Below, piece by piece: positions 23,432 through 40,316 of a stretch of DNA of 64,000 nucleotides (within the stretch, counting starts at the first letter, position 1; every line of letters begins with the position of its first letter). The notes under the pieces are model-generated. The model had not been told where the DNA came from, searched no databases, and saw nothing but the letters and a program-made list of their open reading frames with translations. Origin of the DNA: Diphasiastrum complanatum (taxonomy: Eukaryota > Streptophyta > Lycopodiopsida > Lycopodiales > Lycopodiaceae); the NCBI GenBank assembly GCA_029204225.1, contig CM055094.1, forward strand, positions 15,008,928 to 15,072,927, in the 5' to 3' direction. The position numbers were made by a program, and so were the translations under genes.

Positions 23432-24093
23432 GAAGCTTAGCATCTTTTCCCAGTGGCAGGAAACCTAAGCTGGATCAAGGGATGTCACTAAAACCAGTTC
23501 AACACATTGCCAATCATTTCACACATGATTATCCTGCATCATGTTCTCCATCTCTTCTTTCATCAACATTTACGCATGCATCAGGAGAGAAGCTAAATCA
23601 TATATCGGCCCAAATGGTTCAGAGTCAAGGCTCAAATGTCCTGCAAGGTCTTGATTCTTTTCCACATTTGTCTCGATCACCAAATCATCTCCAGTCCCAA
23701 GTAAGAAGCCAAATGGAAGCTCGTCTATCTAATTTGATACACCCTCAAGCATATGGTTTAATGCAGCCACCTCCTCCTTCGCAATTGCGATCAGTTACTC
23801 CAGCACAGTCACAGCTAGTTCACCAGGCCAGTTCTGAGTTGGTAGGACAAGGAATGCAAGCTCTGAGTCAGTTATCATCTGATCCTTCCAATACACAAGG
23901 CTTCAACCAGCAGTATTGCCAGATGTACAACCAACGTATTCAACAACCTTACCAGCAGCACAACAAAAATCAGTGGGTACAGCAAGCTTCAAGTCAAGTA
24001 CACTCACTATCACAATCTGTGAATCCCATTGGTCAGCCTAGCCTCCCCGGAACTCCACAAAGTGAAATGAGTGATATGAGATCAACTACATGA
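23432..24093 (+). CDS. SEUSS/SLK-like co-regulator, Gln-rich C-terminal exon with stop codon
   Basis: The acceptor is TGTTCTTGCAG. With the single base left by the exon ending at 5982 the frame gives (R)SLASFPSGRKPKLDQG, which continues GPI...ESLA(K/S)FP as in SEUSS. About 219 residues follow, rich in Gln, Ser, Pro and Asn (for example QLRSVTPAQSQLVHQASSEL, NQQYCQMYNQ, QPYQQHNKNQ), ending with TGA at 24091-24093. Gln-rich tails are typical of these adaptors. The in-frame ATG at 23407 lies in the intron and is not a start. A later spliced exon cannot be excluded: after TTTTCCAATTGACAG at 24721-24735 there are 51 open codons before a TGA. Confidence 0.8.
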
Positions 24094-28706
<4,613 letters not shown>

Positions 28707-29318
28707 CTAATAGATCTCATAATCAACATCATCATCTTCATTATGATCGAAATGTTGTTCTGCACCATGGTGACGTCGTCTTTTGAGTTCTTCAAGATCA
28801 TAGAACTGATCCATGGGCTCATACTGGTCTTCTGCTCCACAATGCACATGTTGTTGCTCATCCACACTTATCGCTTCAAACTGGTCCTCATCAATAGTAA
28901 ATTGGAATTGATCTTGACCTTGATAATCACCATCATTGACGTCCAATTCATCTTGATCATCGAAGGGTTCAACAGCTTCATCTGTAGAGCCATCTTCAAT
29001 GACTACTTCATGTTGTTCCTCGTTCTACTGATCGTTGTTGCAATCTTCAAAGTAATGGTCAAGTTCAGAAGTGTCGTTGTAGTCTTGATACTGATCATCA
29101 TTAGCCAAATCATCGTTCTGGTCTTGATACTGATTGTTATCAGCGATGTCGTCACCTTGGTCATAATCTTCGATGTAATCATCACCTTGATCCCAATATT
29201 CCCCCACATCATTGTCACAATCGTCATCACAGTATGACTGATCATCATCCTCTTGTTCATAATGCCAATCCATTAGAGTCGATGTGGAATAACTAAATCT
29301 TGTAACTGTGGATTGCAA
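28707..29318 (-). pseudogene. Acidic Asp/Gln/Tyr-rich ORF of a minus-strand LTR element (possible gag-like), one internal TAG
   Basis: On the minus strand 29318-28707 is a single frame of about 204 codons, broken once by TAG at 29027-29025 and ending with TAG. It begins MQSTVTRFSYSTSTLMDWHY and becomes extremely acidic and repetitive (EDDDQSYCDDDCDNDVGEYW; QYQDQNDDLANDDQYQDYND; DGDYQGQDQFQF), ending HNEDDDVDYEIY. No zinc knuckle or enzyme motif is present. A tRNA-Met-type PBS about 1.5 kb upstream on the same strand (30787-30800) suggests it is the first ORF of an LTR retrotransposon without pol. I do not recognise the family; a low-complexity host protein cannot be excluded. Confidence 0.45.
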
Positions 29319-29984
29319 TCTTGGAAAGAATTTGGAAATGTAATGGAAACCAGTTTTAACAAGGTGCAGTTAAGCAGTGACAATAGGCATGAATTTTTCG
29401 ATAGAGCAAGTAAAAAAGGACTTTTGAAAAAGTCAAATTTTGAACCAAAAAGACTTATACACTGACAATCTTGTTGAGCCAATGAAGTTTGCTTTCTACA
29501 GCACTGAAATCCGAGCTCAAACGGATGAGATATGGTCAATTGAATGAATAAAACATAAAGTGTAAACAACTTAGGAAAAAGGGTCCTAAGATAAAATTAA
29601 AAATAAGAAGTACATAATGATGACGAAATGATGACCATTGTACTCAGCGCAGTGAACTGAGCAATTTTTGTTCTTAATGCACTGAATTCCGACGTTAAAC
29701 GCAAAAGTTAAGGCTACACGAAGACAGGGAGATTACAAACTTAGAAAGGGACCTTTATAGAAAAGCTTGGTTTCTTTGGAGCATTGGACCGTTGAAAAAG
29801 GAAAATCGTAGAATTCTTAAAAATGACGGCAAATTTTTTTTTCTTTCTTTCGTGGTTACTTGGGCAATCAGTTGGGGTGCTCGGAAGAAAAATATGAAAT
29901 CGTTAAAAAAATAGGAATAAACGGAAAATTTTTAATCGGGCATGTAAAAGGAAGATTCTGGCAGCGTAGGCAGAGGGGCAACGT

Positions 29985-30242
<258 letters not shown>

Positions 30243-31494
30243 TTTTTTCAAACAAAAACTTCAAAATGCAAGAACTGGAAAAAAAATTTACAAAGAAACA
30301 GAACTTCAGAAATGAAAGGTTGAAGTGCTTCTCTCCCAAATTTCCTACTCAAACTAGAACTTGACCTCTTCCACAAAATTTGTCATATCTCCCTCAATTT
30401 GCAATCAAATTGGCTACAAATTGGCTCAGATTCAAGCTAAGAATGAAATCTTACAAAACTACAATAAAAAAATTTGGCCAAAAATTCAGCCAAAAATGGG
30501 AAAAACAAACTACAAAAAACTATCACTAACTAAAATTGGAATGAAAACACTAAAATGGCCATAACTTGGTCATTATAGTCCAAATTAGAAAATATCAGTA
30601 CCTCCAGAAATCTAAGAGAGAGATCTATTGATCTACAACAAGAAACTACACACAAAAAAAAATGAGGATTAGAGAGTCAAAAACTGAATCAAAACTTGTT
30701 GTAAATTGAAAAATCAAGAAAGCTAGAACAAGAATCTCTACCAAATTTAACAAAGTCCACCAAATTTGATTCGGAAAAGATCTAATGCTCTAATACCAAA
30801 ATTGTCATGTGCCAAACTTAGCATTCAAACATCTAATCCATTCATTAACATCAAATTACAATGGAAATACAAGAAATCAAGAAAGTAAGCCAAAAATCAA
30901 TCCCATGAATGTTGTGATTTCTAATGTACTTTTTGTGGACCCTTGGATCAAGTTGGGTCCAAGATGAATGGATAGGATCATTGTGAATATTAGCCAATAA
31001 GATTGAGGGGCAAGGGCCTTCCGCATTTTATAAAAAGGCACCATTTGTACACTATTTTCATGCTTAATGAGAAGGAGAAAACTCTACCATTTTTGGAAGA
31101 GAAGCATCCTCATTTGCTATTCACTACTTGCTATTGCTCTTGATTGTGTTTTCCATTGCTTTCTATTTTCATGTTTATTGTTTGCCATAGTGAATGCTTT
31201 TCCATTAGCAAGCATAAGGAGCATTTGAGCTAACCTCCACCCTCACTCTCTATCTCTCTCTTTCTCTTCCCTTCTCAATCTCTTCTTCTCCATTCCTTCT
31301 CTTCAACCAAAACCATGATGAATGTTAGTGTAGAGGAGTAATGTTAAAGAGGAGTATAGTGGTGAGTAGAGTTAAGGGAGAAAGTAGGAAATTAACTAAA
31401 AGTAGCATCCATGCATAGTTAGGTACCTATCCAGTGATCTAACCTTTGTTGACAGGCGGAAGGGCTATACTACGAGAGATTTTCGACTCCACAG

Positions 31495-31512
31495 TGGCGC
31501 CGATGCCGGGGA
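31495..31512 (+). promoter_or_regulatory. Primer binding site, tRNA-Asp type (element A)
   Basis: TGGCGCCGATGCCGGGGA, one base after the LTR end. It matches the usual plant PBS TGGCGCCGTTGCCGGGGA at all but one position, complementary to the 3' end of tRNA-Asp. Confidence 0.8.
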
Positions 31513-31799
31513 TAGGTTTCCACTAACTAGTTTAGCTACATTTTAGCAATTTTCTTGCTTTTTAGAGTAGTTTAGGTAGATTTTTGGGAGTTTAGAGTTA
31601 GTTTTCTGTATTTTTTGTGTTTGGATTGTTCACAGCTAGCGGAGGAGGTGTGAGAGGGTAGAGGAGGCCTTGAACAACCTCTAAGGGCTTGAAACCCAAA
31701 CCAATCATCCAAAAAACTCAAAAAACACACCAATCCATATTTTGGAGGAAAAAAAAGCCAAAAAAACTCATCAGATTTTTATATCTCCAGAATCAGTGG

Positions 31800-32620
31800 G
31801 AATTAACCCTTGCATGACTGGCAGCAGCTCTAGGGTACTGTCCCAGACCTGCATAGAAGCTTGCAAGAGTTAGTTCCAAGCAGATTGTAAAAATCAGAGA
31901 AAAATCATAAAAAATTCAAAAAACCCTTGAAAAATCCAAAAAAATTCAAATCTTCATAAAACCTCTCGCAGAGCCCTCTGAAGTTCCATCTCAGTGAGAC
32001 TAGGACACAGAGAAGCTTGCGAGAGTTAGTTTGATGTATAAGTCCCTGTGCGAGAGTTACCAGTGAAAAAAAGACGGGAAAGTACTAGTGAACCCTCGCA
32101 GATAGTGAAATTTTCAGTTCTAGTGGTCAAGAACTCTCGCAAAGGACTTTGAAGTTCCATCTCAGTGAGACCAAGACACAGAAGAGCTTGCGAGAGTTAG
32201 TTTGATTCCAGTGAGTAAAAAATTGGATTTAAGTGCTAAGAAATTACTAAAAAGTGAAGATCCAGCAAATCTTTCCAATAAGAACTCTCGCAGACCCTCT
32301 CAATCGATTCAGAATGTCAAATTACATCAGTGATGAAGCCTGCGAGAGTTAGTATGAAGATTTGGTGAAGATCAAGCACAAAAAGTGATTTTGAACCTTC
32401 GTAGACAGTGAAATTTTCACTTCTTGCGAGAGTTAACTCTCGCAAAGAATTCTATAGGGAGATCTGACCCAGATCCAGCTACTGTGAAGCTTGCGAGAGT
32501 TACTTCCCAGAGATCTGAAAGATATCAAATTTTTTACCTGCAAAAATAGCTAAAGAACCCTCGCACAGCCAACCCTTGCACAAGATAACCCTCACAAACC
32601 AGATCAGTTGAAAGATGTGC
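31800..32620 (+). repeat. Leader array of alternating AACTCTCGC / GCGAGAGTT motifs (element A)
   Basis: GCGAGAGTT occurs at 32019, 32049, 32190, 32342, 32426 and 32493 (approximate starts). The complement AACTCTCGC lies at 32132, 32283 and 32433, with AACCCTCGC variants at 32091 and about 32563. Copies alternate in orientation at about 60-150 bp, so adjacent units can pair. At 32425-32444 two meet as the perfect palindrome TGCGAGAGTTAACTCTCGCA. Related motifs recur at 36.6-36.83 kb and, weaker, at 56.45-56.7 kb. Confidence 0.85.
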
Positions 32621-32739
32621 ATCAAATCCAGCTACTGTCAAAATCTCAGGTCAATCAGTGGAAGGAGTAAAAAGTTATCAAGGAAAAACCACCGTAAAAG
32701 GCCTAAAATTCATTCCGGCTGATCAGATCGATCAGATCC

Positions 32740-34017
32740 TTGAAGATCCAGACTGCATCCTACTGTATAAGCAAGATCCAATCACTTTGGAACCCACTAT
32801 CGGATGAATCTGAGATTGGGAGGATCAATAGCACGAAGGATAGCAAATCAGACACCACACCTTCCCATATTAGTAGTTGTGCAACAAGAGGCAGAACCGG
32901 AACCAGCACCAATGGATCCAATGGGCCAACCCATACCTATCGCATCCTTGCATGCAGTTCAGAGAGCACCATGGATGGAGATACCAAAATACGACGGATC
33001 ATCCGATTCCTCCAGATCTACGAGCAAGCTTGTGAAATCTACGGCGAACGGACACCTGTAGAGAAGCTGATGCTATTCCCTATATCCTTACTTGTAGTGG
33101 CTCAGGATTGGTTTTTTAACCTGTCAGAGAAAGAGATATCCACCTGGGAAGCGGTTAAAGTGGCTCCCATTATGTGCTTTAAACCAAAAAAGTTTCTAGA
33201 AGACCCATTTCTCCTGCTGAGCAAAGTCAAGATGGGAAAACGAGAAAGGGTCCGGGACTATATTGAACGGTCAAACATCTATGATCCGAGTGCAGTGCAG
33301 CCCTGACTCCCGATCATGTGGTGATCATGTGGTTCCTAGCCAAATTACCACAAAGCCGGAGCAAATGACAAAATTACACAAACAGCAAATGGAGCAACTT
33401 ACGGTGCAGTTTGACCAGAAATTGAAGGCCTTACAAGGAACTGTAGCAGTAACTCCACATCAACCGGAACCAAACCAGCTGCAGTATCCTCAATGAGAAA
33501 ATGTATGGTGTTCAATATGCACGCAAAACCATACAGAGAACGAGTGTCCAGTCCTAAAGCAAAATCTGAGACTGACACACAGATTCTGCCATATGTGCAA
33601 TGCAATATCACACGATACGACATTTTGCTCGTTTAACCCCAGGGTTGTTCAACAGAAGAGAAGTCCTTAGGGCCAGCCAATCAACAAGTGGCCCATGTAA
33701 ACCTGACAGCAGCGGAACAAGAAATGCAAATGCCACCTCAACTTGAGCATCAGCAGTGGTACGAACTAGATGAACCATTTATGAATCCTGCCATAAATGA
33801 ATATGTTTCTGCCTATGCAGCTCAAACTCAACGTCAAGGTGGAAGAAATTACGGCTGCTACGGATGCGGCGAAGGACACAGAATTGAAGAATGTCCCTAC
33901 AAGGGACAATATACAACCTCTACCAAGATTGCGGTTATGGACACTGTTTCAAGAATTATCCATTTAAACCTGGAACCAGTGCACCTCTTAGCCTCATTGC
34001 CATATAGCAACCAGTAG
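32740..34017 (+). pseudogene. Element A Gag relic with two or three zinc knuckles, frame-shifted
   Basis: ATG at 32740; the recognisable core needs a frame change near 33000: PWMEIPKYDGSSD, then FLQIYEQACEIYGERTPVEK and LMLFPISLLVVAQDWFFNLS with ISTWEAV, the usual retrotransposon Gag pattern (YDG..DP..FL..YE......KL.LFP.SL...A..W). A segment at 33504-33667 has CSICTQNHTENEC and CHMCNAISHDTTFC. After a TAG (33668) and frame change, 33688-34017 has CYGCGEGHRIEEC. Two of the three knuckles have CX2CX3HX4C spacing. Gag would package the element RNA; this copy is broken. Confidence 0.8.
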
Positions 34018-34300
34018 TTCCAGCGGGGATGCCATCAAAAGTCGACAAGACCATGCTCCTGTGTTAGCTGTTACGCGAGCACAGAAGAGGAAGGAAGTGG
34101 CTCCCTCACCACCACCATCGGTCACTGACAACCAACCCCCAACTTCAGCGCCATATCCAAATGTGAGGGAAGAGAGAAGACAGTGCTAGAAAATAAGACA
34201 CTGGGTACAAAAAGCACAAGAGGAGGAAAAAGAGCAAGAACGAAACAATCCCACAAAACCTCCAGTTGGCGTTGAACGGGAACCGCAAGCGGGCTCACCA

Positions 34301-35737
34301 TTGTGCACTGATCAGAATGATCGGTTGCACCAACATGAACCACAGTTTCACATGGTGGAGCCCGAGGAACCATGCACTGAAAGGCTCACACTTTTGCTAT
34401 CAAACCATGTTAGTTTACCACTCGGAGAACTACTGCAGATTGCACCACAAGCGAAAAGCCTTCTAGCTGAATGGGCCAAAGCGGATGAGGAGCCAGTAGC
34501 GCCTGAGCCCATATATTGTGCGGGCTATGATGAAACAAGTAATGTCCTCCACATCAGAACAGCATGGGAAAGTGAGGAACACAACATCACTTTGCCAATC
34601 AAACACAAGAGATACGAGGACGAGGCGACAGTGGTAGATGGAGGATCGAGTGTCAATCCAATCTCCAATACTTTGTATGAAAAATGGGGTCTACAAGGAT
34701 TGAAGCCAGCAAGATTTGCCATCAAGCTAGCAGATCAATTCTGTGTGAAACCAAAAGGTGTAGTTGCTGATATTCCGGTAAAGATAGCAGGCATGCAGTT
34801 TGTGATTACTTTTGTGGTCATGGATATACCTGAATCTCCATCTGCATACCGTGTTTTACTGGGAAGACCATGGGTGAGGACTGCACAAGTAGTACACAAC
34901 TGGGGTATAGGGAAACTCACCTTCGAGAACAGAGAACAGGTTGTAAAGGTAGATCGAACCACATGGGCAGTGAAACCTATTGCACCCAAAGCTGATGACG
35001 GATCATTCACGACAGATCATATGATTGTTCGCCCAAGGCCAGCCAAGGGATGTCACTATCATTCAGAGACGGATGTCATGAGATGGACAGATGTATTAAC
35101 AACTATTGACTGCCAGGCATGTCAATATAAATCAGATCCAGAACCGAGTACATCTTCACCCAAATGTTATACTATGGACACACCAATCACATTTGGGGTG
35201 AATATGATCAACGTAGCATGGTTGTCAACGGAGCTGATTGAGAACCCAGTGGACGATAATCTAGTCCCTTGGAAACATGCTCTAACTTATAATAAGGAGA
35301 TTGAGCTGACTGATGAACAAGTCCTACACCATATGGACCCAGATCGTTACGGAACCAAGAAGGTACCAGCTCAACCACCACAAAGGTCTGCTATGGCGAA
35401 AGTCTCAAGGATCGATCCACCCAAGGCACCTGCGAATAAGAAGAATCAGTTGAAGCAATACTACAACCAGGTGATCCGATGGAGTGACCTACCCGAAGAG
35501 GCAATAGCTACAGTAGACGTTAATATTCGCAACCATGAGGCGAATGTCACAGCAATCCCGAAGAAAGACAACAAGGATGAACCCACCAAAATGACAAAAA
35601 AGGGAAAAAATAAGGTGTTGGATTCCTTGAAGTCAATCAAGTTGGACTCAGATACAACGTCATCTTCTACACTAGTGACAGAAAATAAAAAAATGACCAG
35701 TCGGACCAAGATCAATATGTTGAAAGAGGAATCTTGA
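34301..35737 (+). pseudogene. Element A aspartic protease region (478-codon open frame)
   Basis: Long intact frame. At about residues 105-120 VVDGGSSVNPISN is the protease active-site region (DGGS replaces DTGS/A), and AYRVLLGRPWVRTAQVVHNW at about 185-205 is the flap-distal LLGRPW motif of plant gypsy proteases. The rest is a hydrophilic linker towards RT (ending EES). Protease cleaves Gag-Pol. A homologous, more decayed copy with the same order (ITFVVMDLP, VIHDW) lies on the minus strand at 62.5-62.9 kb (element D). The frame being open over 1.4 kb suggests this part is young or recently constrained. Confidence 0.8.
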
Positions 35738-35755
35738 TGAGCTCTAGTTCACGAG

Positions 35756-36590
35756 ATGCCTGATACTTTCAAGAATTATACATTGGATGACGAGATAATC
35801 ATGATGTCGCAAGCCCAACGAGAACCTGATCAAAGTCAGGCACTAGCGGAACAAGTCTTTGAGGGACCTGCGCGAACACAGCCAATGAATCTTGCGAAAC
35901 CAGGAGAAGAAAAAAGGATAGTGCATGTGGGAGAGCAGTTAAAGTCCCACGCAGTTCAAGAGACTACGATCCTTGTTGGTGGAATATAAAGACTGTTTTG
36001 CTTGGAGCTATAGTGATCTAAAGGGCATTCTGCCAACAGTAGTCCAACACACCATACCTTTGGTGGACGGAGCAGTCCCCAAGGTAAGCCGTTACTACCG
36101 CTGCAACCCAAATTATACAGAGCTGATCAAGCAAGAGTTGCAGAAGCTTATGGATGCAGATTTCATTTACGAAATCGAGCACACAGAATGGGTATCGCCG
36201 ATAGTTATAGTACCCAAGAAGAATGGCAAAATGTGGATCTGTGTGAATCCAAAGGCACTTAATGCAGTCACCAAAAAGGACCATTTCCCTTTACCATTTA
36301 CGGAAAGTGTTCTCGATAGAGTAGCTGGCAACGAAGCCTACAGTTTTCTAGACGGCTTTAGTGGCTACAACTAGGTGAAAATACCCCCCCAGGACCAGCA
36401 CAAGACAACATTCGCCACGAAATGGGAAACTTATGCCTATAAAACGATGCCATTCGGACTTTGCAATGCCCCAAGCACTTTCCAGCGAGTCATGTAGGGT
36501 GCATTCAAAGATTATTTGCAAAAAATTTTGGAAATTTTCTTGGACGATCTGTGCGTGCATGGACCAGATTCAGAACACAGAAGCAAAATT
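35756..36590 (+). pseudogene. Element A reverse transcriptase, broken by TAG codons and truncated after the FLDD box
   Basis: 35756-35989 is the linker before RT. From 35973: YKDCFAWSYSDLKGI, then WVSPIVIVPKKNGKMWICVN, PLPFTESVLDRVAGNEAYSF and LDGFSGYN, where TAG (36372) stands for the expected Gln (YNQ). The frame goes on KIPPQDQHKTTFATKWETYA, MPFGLCNAPSTFQRVM, a second TAG (36495) where Gln is expected, and LEIFLDDLCVHG (motif C as FLDD). About 15 codons later homology is lost. RNase H and integrase are absent, so this copy is dead. Confidence 0.85.
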
Positions 36591-36922
36591 TTCAGAACCC
36601 TCACAGAGCATCAAGATCATCTTACCAACTCTCGCAAGGTGCCTAAATGGAATCAGAACAGCAAAATTAGCCTGCCTACATGGTCTGATCTTGAAAATCC
36701 AATCATAGGAACAAGTTGTGCGAGAGATCACTTCCTACGAGAGTTGAACCCTCGCAGACAGCCTGAGTCCTCGCAGAACCTTCGCATAGCAGTCAAATCA
36801 CCTTCTGAATTCTCACAGACTTTCCTGAGGTCTTAGAATTTGTGAAAAAGGTGCCTGTCAAAATTTGGGTAGAATTGAGCAAGGGAAAGTGGATTTCACC
36901 GAATATGCACTCTAAATTCCGC

Positions 36923-36930
36923 TATATAAG
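36923..36930 (+). promoter_or_regulatory. TATA box 5' of the long ORF of element E
   Basis: TATATAAG in CCGCTATATAAGGGC, 262 bp before the ATG at 37192. The spacing fits a pol II promoter with a pyrimidine-rich 5' UTR. It lies between leader-like repeats and the ORF, so the ORF may be made from its own transcript. No start site is shown. Confidence 0.5.
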
Positions 36931-37191
36931 GGCTGAATTCGAGTCATTTGTCACCTTTGCTAGCGAAGCTCTGCCGAAATTTCCACTGAAAATACCAAGT
37001 TTTTTGTTTTTGACCAAACTTCCTACCAGCTCTCATCTACTCATATTAAACATCGATCTGTGCTCTGAACTATAATCATTGTCATCCAACACTCATTATT
37101 CTCAGTTTTTTACTGTTTCCACATCTTTTTTCATTTTCCACCGTTTTTTCTACTTTTTCGACTTTTTCGACCACTAATCATCATTGCTAAC

Positions 37192-40100
37192 ATGGCCTCC
37201 TCATGCTCTGAAGACTTTGGCGCCAAACAAGTGATCCAGCGTGATATCTCCGAGGCCACGCAGATTTGGCCTCTACCCTCTGACACTCTGATCCAACCAT
37301 GGCTGCAGACAGCCGGCCCACTCCTTGAAGCAATGGGTTTTTACCCGACGCTCTTCCATTCTGAGATTAACATGGGCCTCGCCCTTCACGCTTATGCCAC
37401 CTGGGATGAGGACAAGGCTCGTTTCCACTTCCTGTACCAAGGTACCACGTACAAGGTCAGGATTAACGTCGACTCGATGGTCATCGTTGGCATTATGTCC
37501 GGTGATTGTCAACCCATCTCCCATCGCCACGCCAAATCTCTCTCAAACCATTCGTCACCCAAACCACACCAGAAATTCCCATCCAGACTAACAATGGTTA
37601 CCTAATAGAAGCTATCACAGTTCAAGCGGCTGCACATCTGTTGAATAGCTTTCTGGTTATTTCAACATTTCACAAGGACATAATCTAGTCTACGCTGTTG
37701 AGTCAGATAGTGGAATCCTTTCTGGAATTCCCTAACCCCTCCGTTGTGCCATATGACTGGCATAGCTTCCTTATTCGAGAACTAACCAACTCCATCAAAT
37801 CCAACAACCGTGAGCGAATCGCAACTGGCCCCCTGTTGTGTAACTTTGCCTACGCACTTCTCGAGGCAAAAGTGCACGATTTCCAATGCTCATCCCTCTT
37901 GTCTATCCTTGTGCCACATACTAACCTTTATCCACCATCTCAAGCATCTACCTCCTCCCAACCTGTAGTCATTAACACAATGGCCAGCAAACGAATGCGT
38001 GGCACTGCCTCTACATCCACATCTCCACCTGTTACCCGAAGACGTGTCTCCACTGCCGCACTAACCACTCCATCAACCACCGCCACTTCTTCTTCCGTGC
38101 AACCTCCCACTCCAATTTCTGTTGTTGCTACCTCTCTTCCTGTTCCATCCACATCTGTTTCTGTCTCTATCCCCGTTTCTTCTATTGATACCACTCCTAC
38201 TTCTCTTCCAGTGTCCACTGCTCCATCCATCACCATCACTCTTGCCACCACCGTTGCTCCTCCACATTCAATCCTTCTGATTCACAACTGTCCCCGACAC
38301 TCTGGCATGGATGCAAGTTATCAATTTTTCACCCCCACGCCAAACACTTTTTGCTCCATCCTCACCTTCTTTTATACTCCACACCACCCTTCAGTTCCCC
38401 ACTGTTTCTCCCATCCTCTCATTCAGACAAACCGTCCTCACCCCTGTTTCCACAGTTGTTTCTCACACCCCACCCGCTTCGCCAACAAAGGTTGCCGAGG
38501 GCAGCCAACTGCTGCCTGATGACGCATTTGTACAAACAATTTTTGTAGCATCACAAGATCGGACTGACCCTACCGCCGCAGATGGCATCAGGACAAATGA
38601 AAATCTGATCGAAGACAATGATGACGGAATTCCACAAGTCGTCGAGGCTAATACAACACAAGCCCCTGCCAATGCCAGTGTACCAACTGCTCCCACGGAT
38701 CTAACGACGGTGTACCAAACTCTAGGAAAATACATCCTGGATGCGGTGGCGGCCAAAGCTATTCTAGAAAACAGGGTACTACATTTGGCAACAAGTAATA
38801 CACAGCTGCGAACAGACCTCACCAAGCTGTAGCAAGAGCTGATTCTGGCTCAGCAACACAAACAAGCAAGGCACCAGGAGATTGCCAACTTGCAGCAGAA
38901 GGAGGAGGGCCTAAACAAATATATTCAAAGCCTCTCCAAAGCGCTGATCGAGGCCTCCACAGAGAAGTGGGAGCTTCAGGCTGAAACATCCCAACAGCTT
39001 GCCCCCATCCAGGTACAACTTACACTTTTGGAAGCAGAGGACACGCGCATGGGGATGGAGGTCAAAGCCTTACAAGACGAAAAGCTCGTCTGGTTAGCTC
39101 AATCTGCACCGGACACAAGGCCGCTTTCCCAATCAGAGATGAATCTTCTACGGCGTCATGTGCAGATTTATAGCCAAACCCTCAACAACTACCAGACGGA
39201 GTTCAATAAGTATCGGGCAAGCGCAATGCAAGAGCTCGCCCAGGCCAAGCAAGCCCTCAAGGCGTGCCAAAAATACATGGAAACGAAGGCTTAGCCCAAC
39301 CCCCGTGGTAGTTCCACCACCACCTAATTTTGACGCTACACAGGCTAGTACCAACCAAGATCAGAGCCAGCAGGCAGCAGGGGAAATTCAACCAGATCAA
39401 GGGTCCGAAGGCCAAGACCAAGGGTAGACAGATGCGGCCGCTGAGACACGAGACCAGAGCCAAGGCGCAACCAACAGCCAAGGCCAAGCAACATCATCCA
39501 GAGGATCACGTACGATATCTGCCAACCAGGCCTTCCGAAGACCGAAGTCCGTGGAGGAGAACATCAATGAATTTTTATCCAAATATCCCCACGAGTCATC
39601 AAGAGGCGGCTGGCAGATATTATTCTCAGCTCAAACCATCAAGGGAAAAGAACTGCAAGCCTTACCCGCCCTCCAACCACAACTGGAGTGGCGACATCAG
39701 TTATTTGAGAGAGACCATGCGGCCATCAGGGCTTACGTGACGAGTTCGCAACAGTTACGGGTGAACGCGCATTTTCTGCCATGTCCAAGAAGATCCAAAT
39801 GGGCAAAATGCGGCACTCCTCTGGACCAGATCACACTGCACAATTTCAATTGGCCAATCATCAAATCCGAATATGGGTGGACAACGGATGTAGACGCCAG
39901 AAGGGCTCTCTCCGCATTCGCCAGTCACTACATCAATTGCCCCGATCCCACAGTCCGGGCGGCAGCCACTTATGCCCGGGACTTAGAATATTTAATGGGC
40001 ATTGAAACAAAATGGGATGATTTCCTTCCCTCCGTATTTTTTGATCCAAATAAGGCGCTCGCTTTCGACAAAGTCGAAGACCAGCTGTCAGTCGCTCGTG

Positions 40101-40261
40101 TATATTACCGAGCTGCATTTCTTGGAGATCCCCGATTCCAAGCATGGGTGGATCATGAATGGCTGACAGGAGTCCACAAGTCCTTCCACATGCCAAAGGA
40201 CTCGAAGAAACTGGACCGTCTAAGCTTCATGGAAGACGTTACGGGCTATCTGATCCACTAG
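37192..40261 (+). pseudogene. Long unassigned ORF of element E: N-terminal domain, Ser/Thr/Pro region, coiled coil, C-terminal domain
   Basis: ATG at 37192 (CTAACATGGCC). About 1,000 codons broken by stops (for example TAG at 38830 and 39425) and two or three frame changes (near 37600-38300 and 39290). N-terminal part: GPLLEAMGFYPTLFHSEINM and FLYQGTTYKVRINVDSM, which loosely recalls the 'putative plant transposon protein' domain of some gypsy elements. 37950-38500 is Ser/Thr/Pro-rich. 38700-39290 is a coiled coil (LQQKEEGLNKYIQSLSKALI; NLLRRHVQIYSQTLNNYQTE). The C-terminal part (39551-40261) is well conserved as a frame (INEFLSKYPHESSRGGW; HYINCPDPTVRAAATYARDL; VARVYYRAAFLGDPRFQAWV). There is no signal peptide, no membrane segment, and no PR, RT or IN motif. 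I do not recognise the whole protein. Confidence 0.5.
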
Positions 40262-40296
40262 AGGCGGTCCAAGAGAACGCTATACTAAACCGGCAG

Positions 40297-40316
40297 AGTG
40301 CCGAGGGACCGGCACT
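40297..40316 (+). promoter_or_regulatory. Conserved 20-nt hairpin before the 3' LTR (element E)
   Basis: AGTGCCGAGGGACCGGCACT: 7-bp stem, 6-nt loop, 18 nt before the LTR start at 40335. The identical 20-mer with identical spacing precedes the 3' LTR of element B at 58481-58500. It stands about where a polypurine tract would be. Confidence 0.7.

Larger units (their letters stand above)
30910..36590 (+). mobile_element. Element A: Ty3/gypsy-type retrotransposon with tRNA-Asp-type PBS, 3' part missing
   Basis: The LTR (about 30910-31493) begins TGTTGTGATTTC and ends CCACA; it contains TTTATAAAAAGGCACC (about 31027) as a likely TATA region. The PBS follows at 31495. A hairpin-rich leader (31.8-32.6 kb), gag, PR and the first two thirds of RT follow. 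At about 36590 RT coding stops and sequence resembling the element's own leader begins, which marks the junction with element E. The tRNA-Asp-type PBS and the DGGSS protease resemble the non-chromoviral (Tat/Athila-like) branch of plant gypsy, by recall. Confidence 0.75.

Noticed and set aside
28743-29237. Plus-strand Ile/Val-rich membrane-like open frame
   Set aside because: It is antisense to the acidic Asp/Gln ORF; the hydrophobicity is the complement of GAT/GAC-rich codons.
37192-40261. Envelope-like ORF of element E
   Set aside because: No signal peptide, no transmembrane segment and no cleavage site are visible; coiled coil and Ser/Thr/Pro content alone do not support it.
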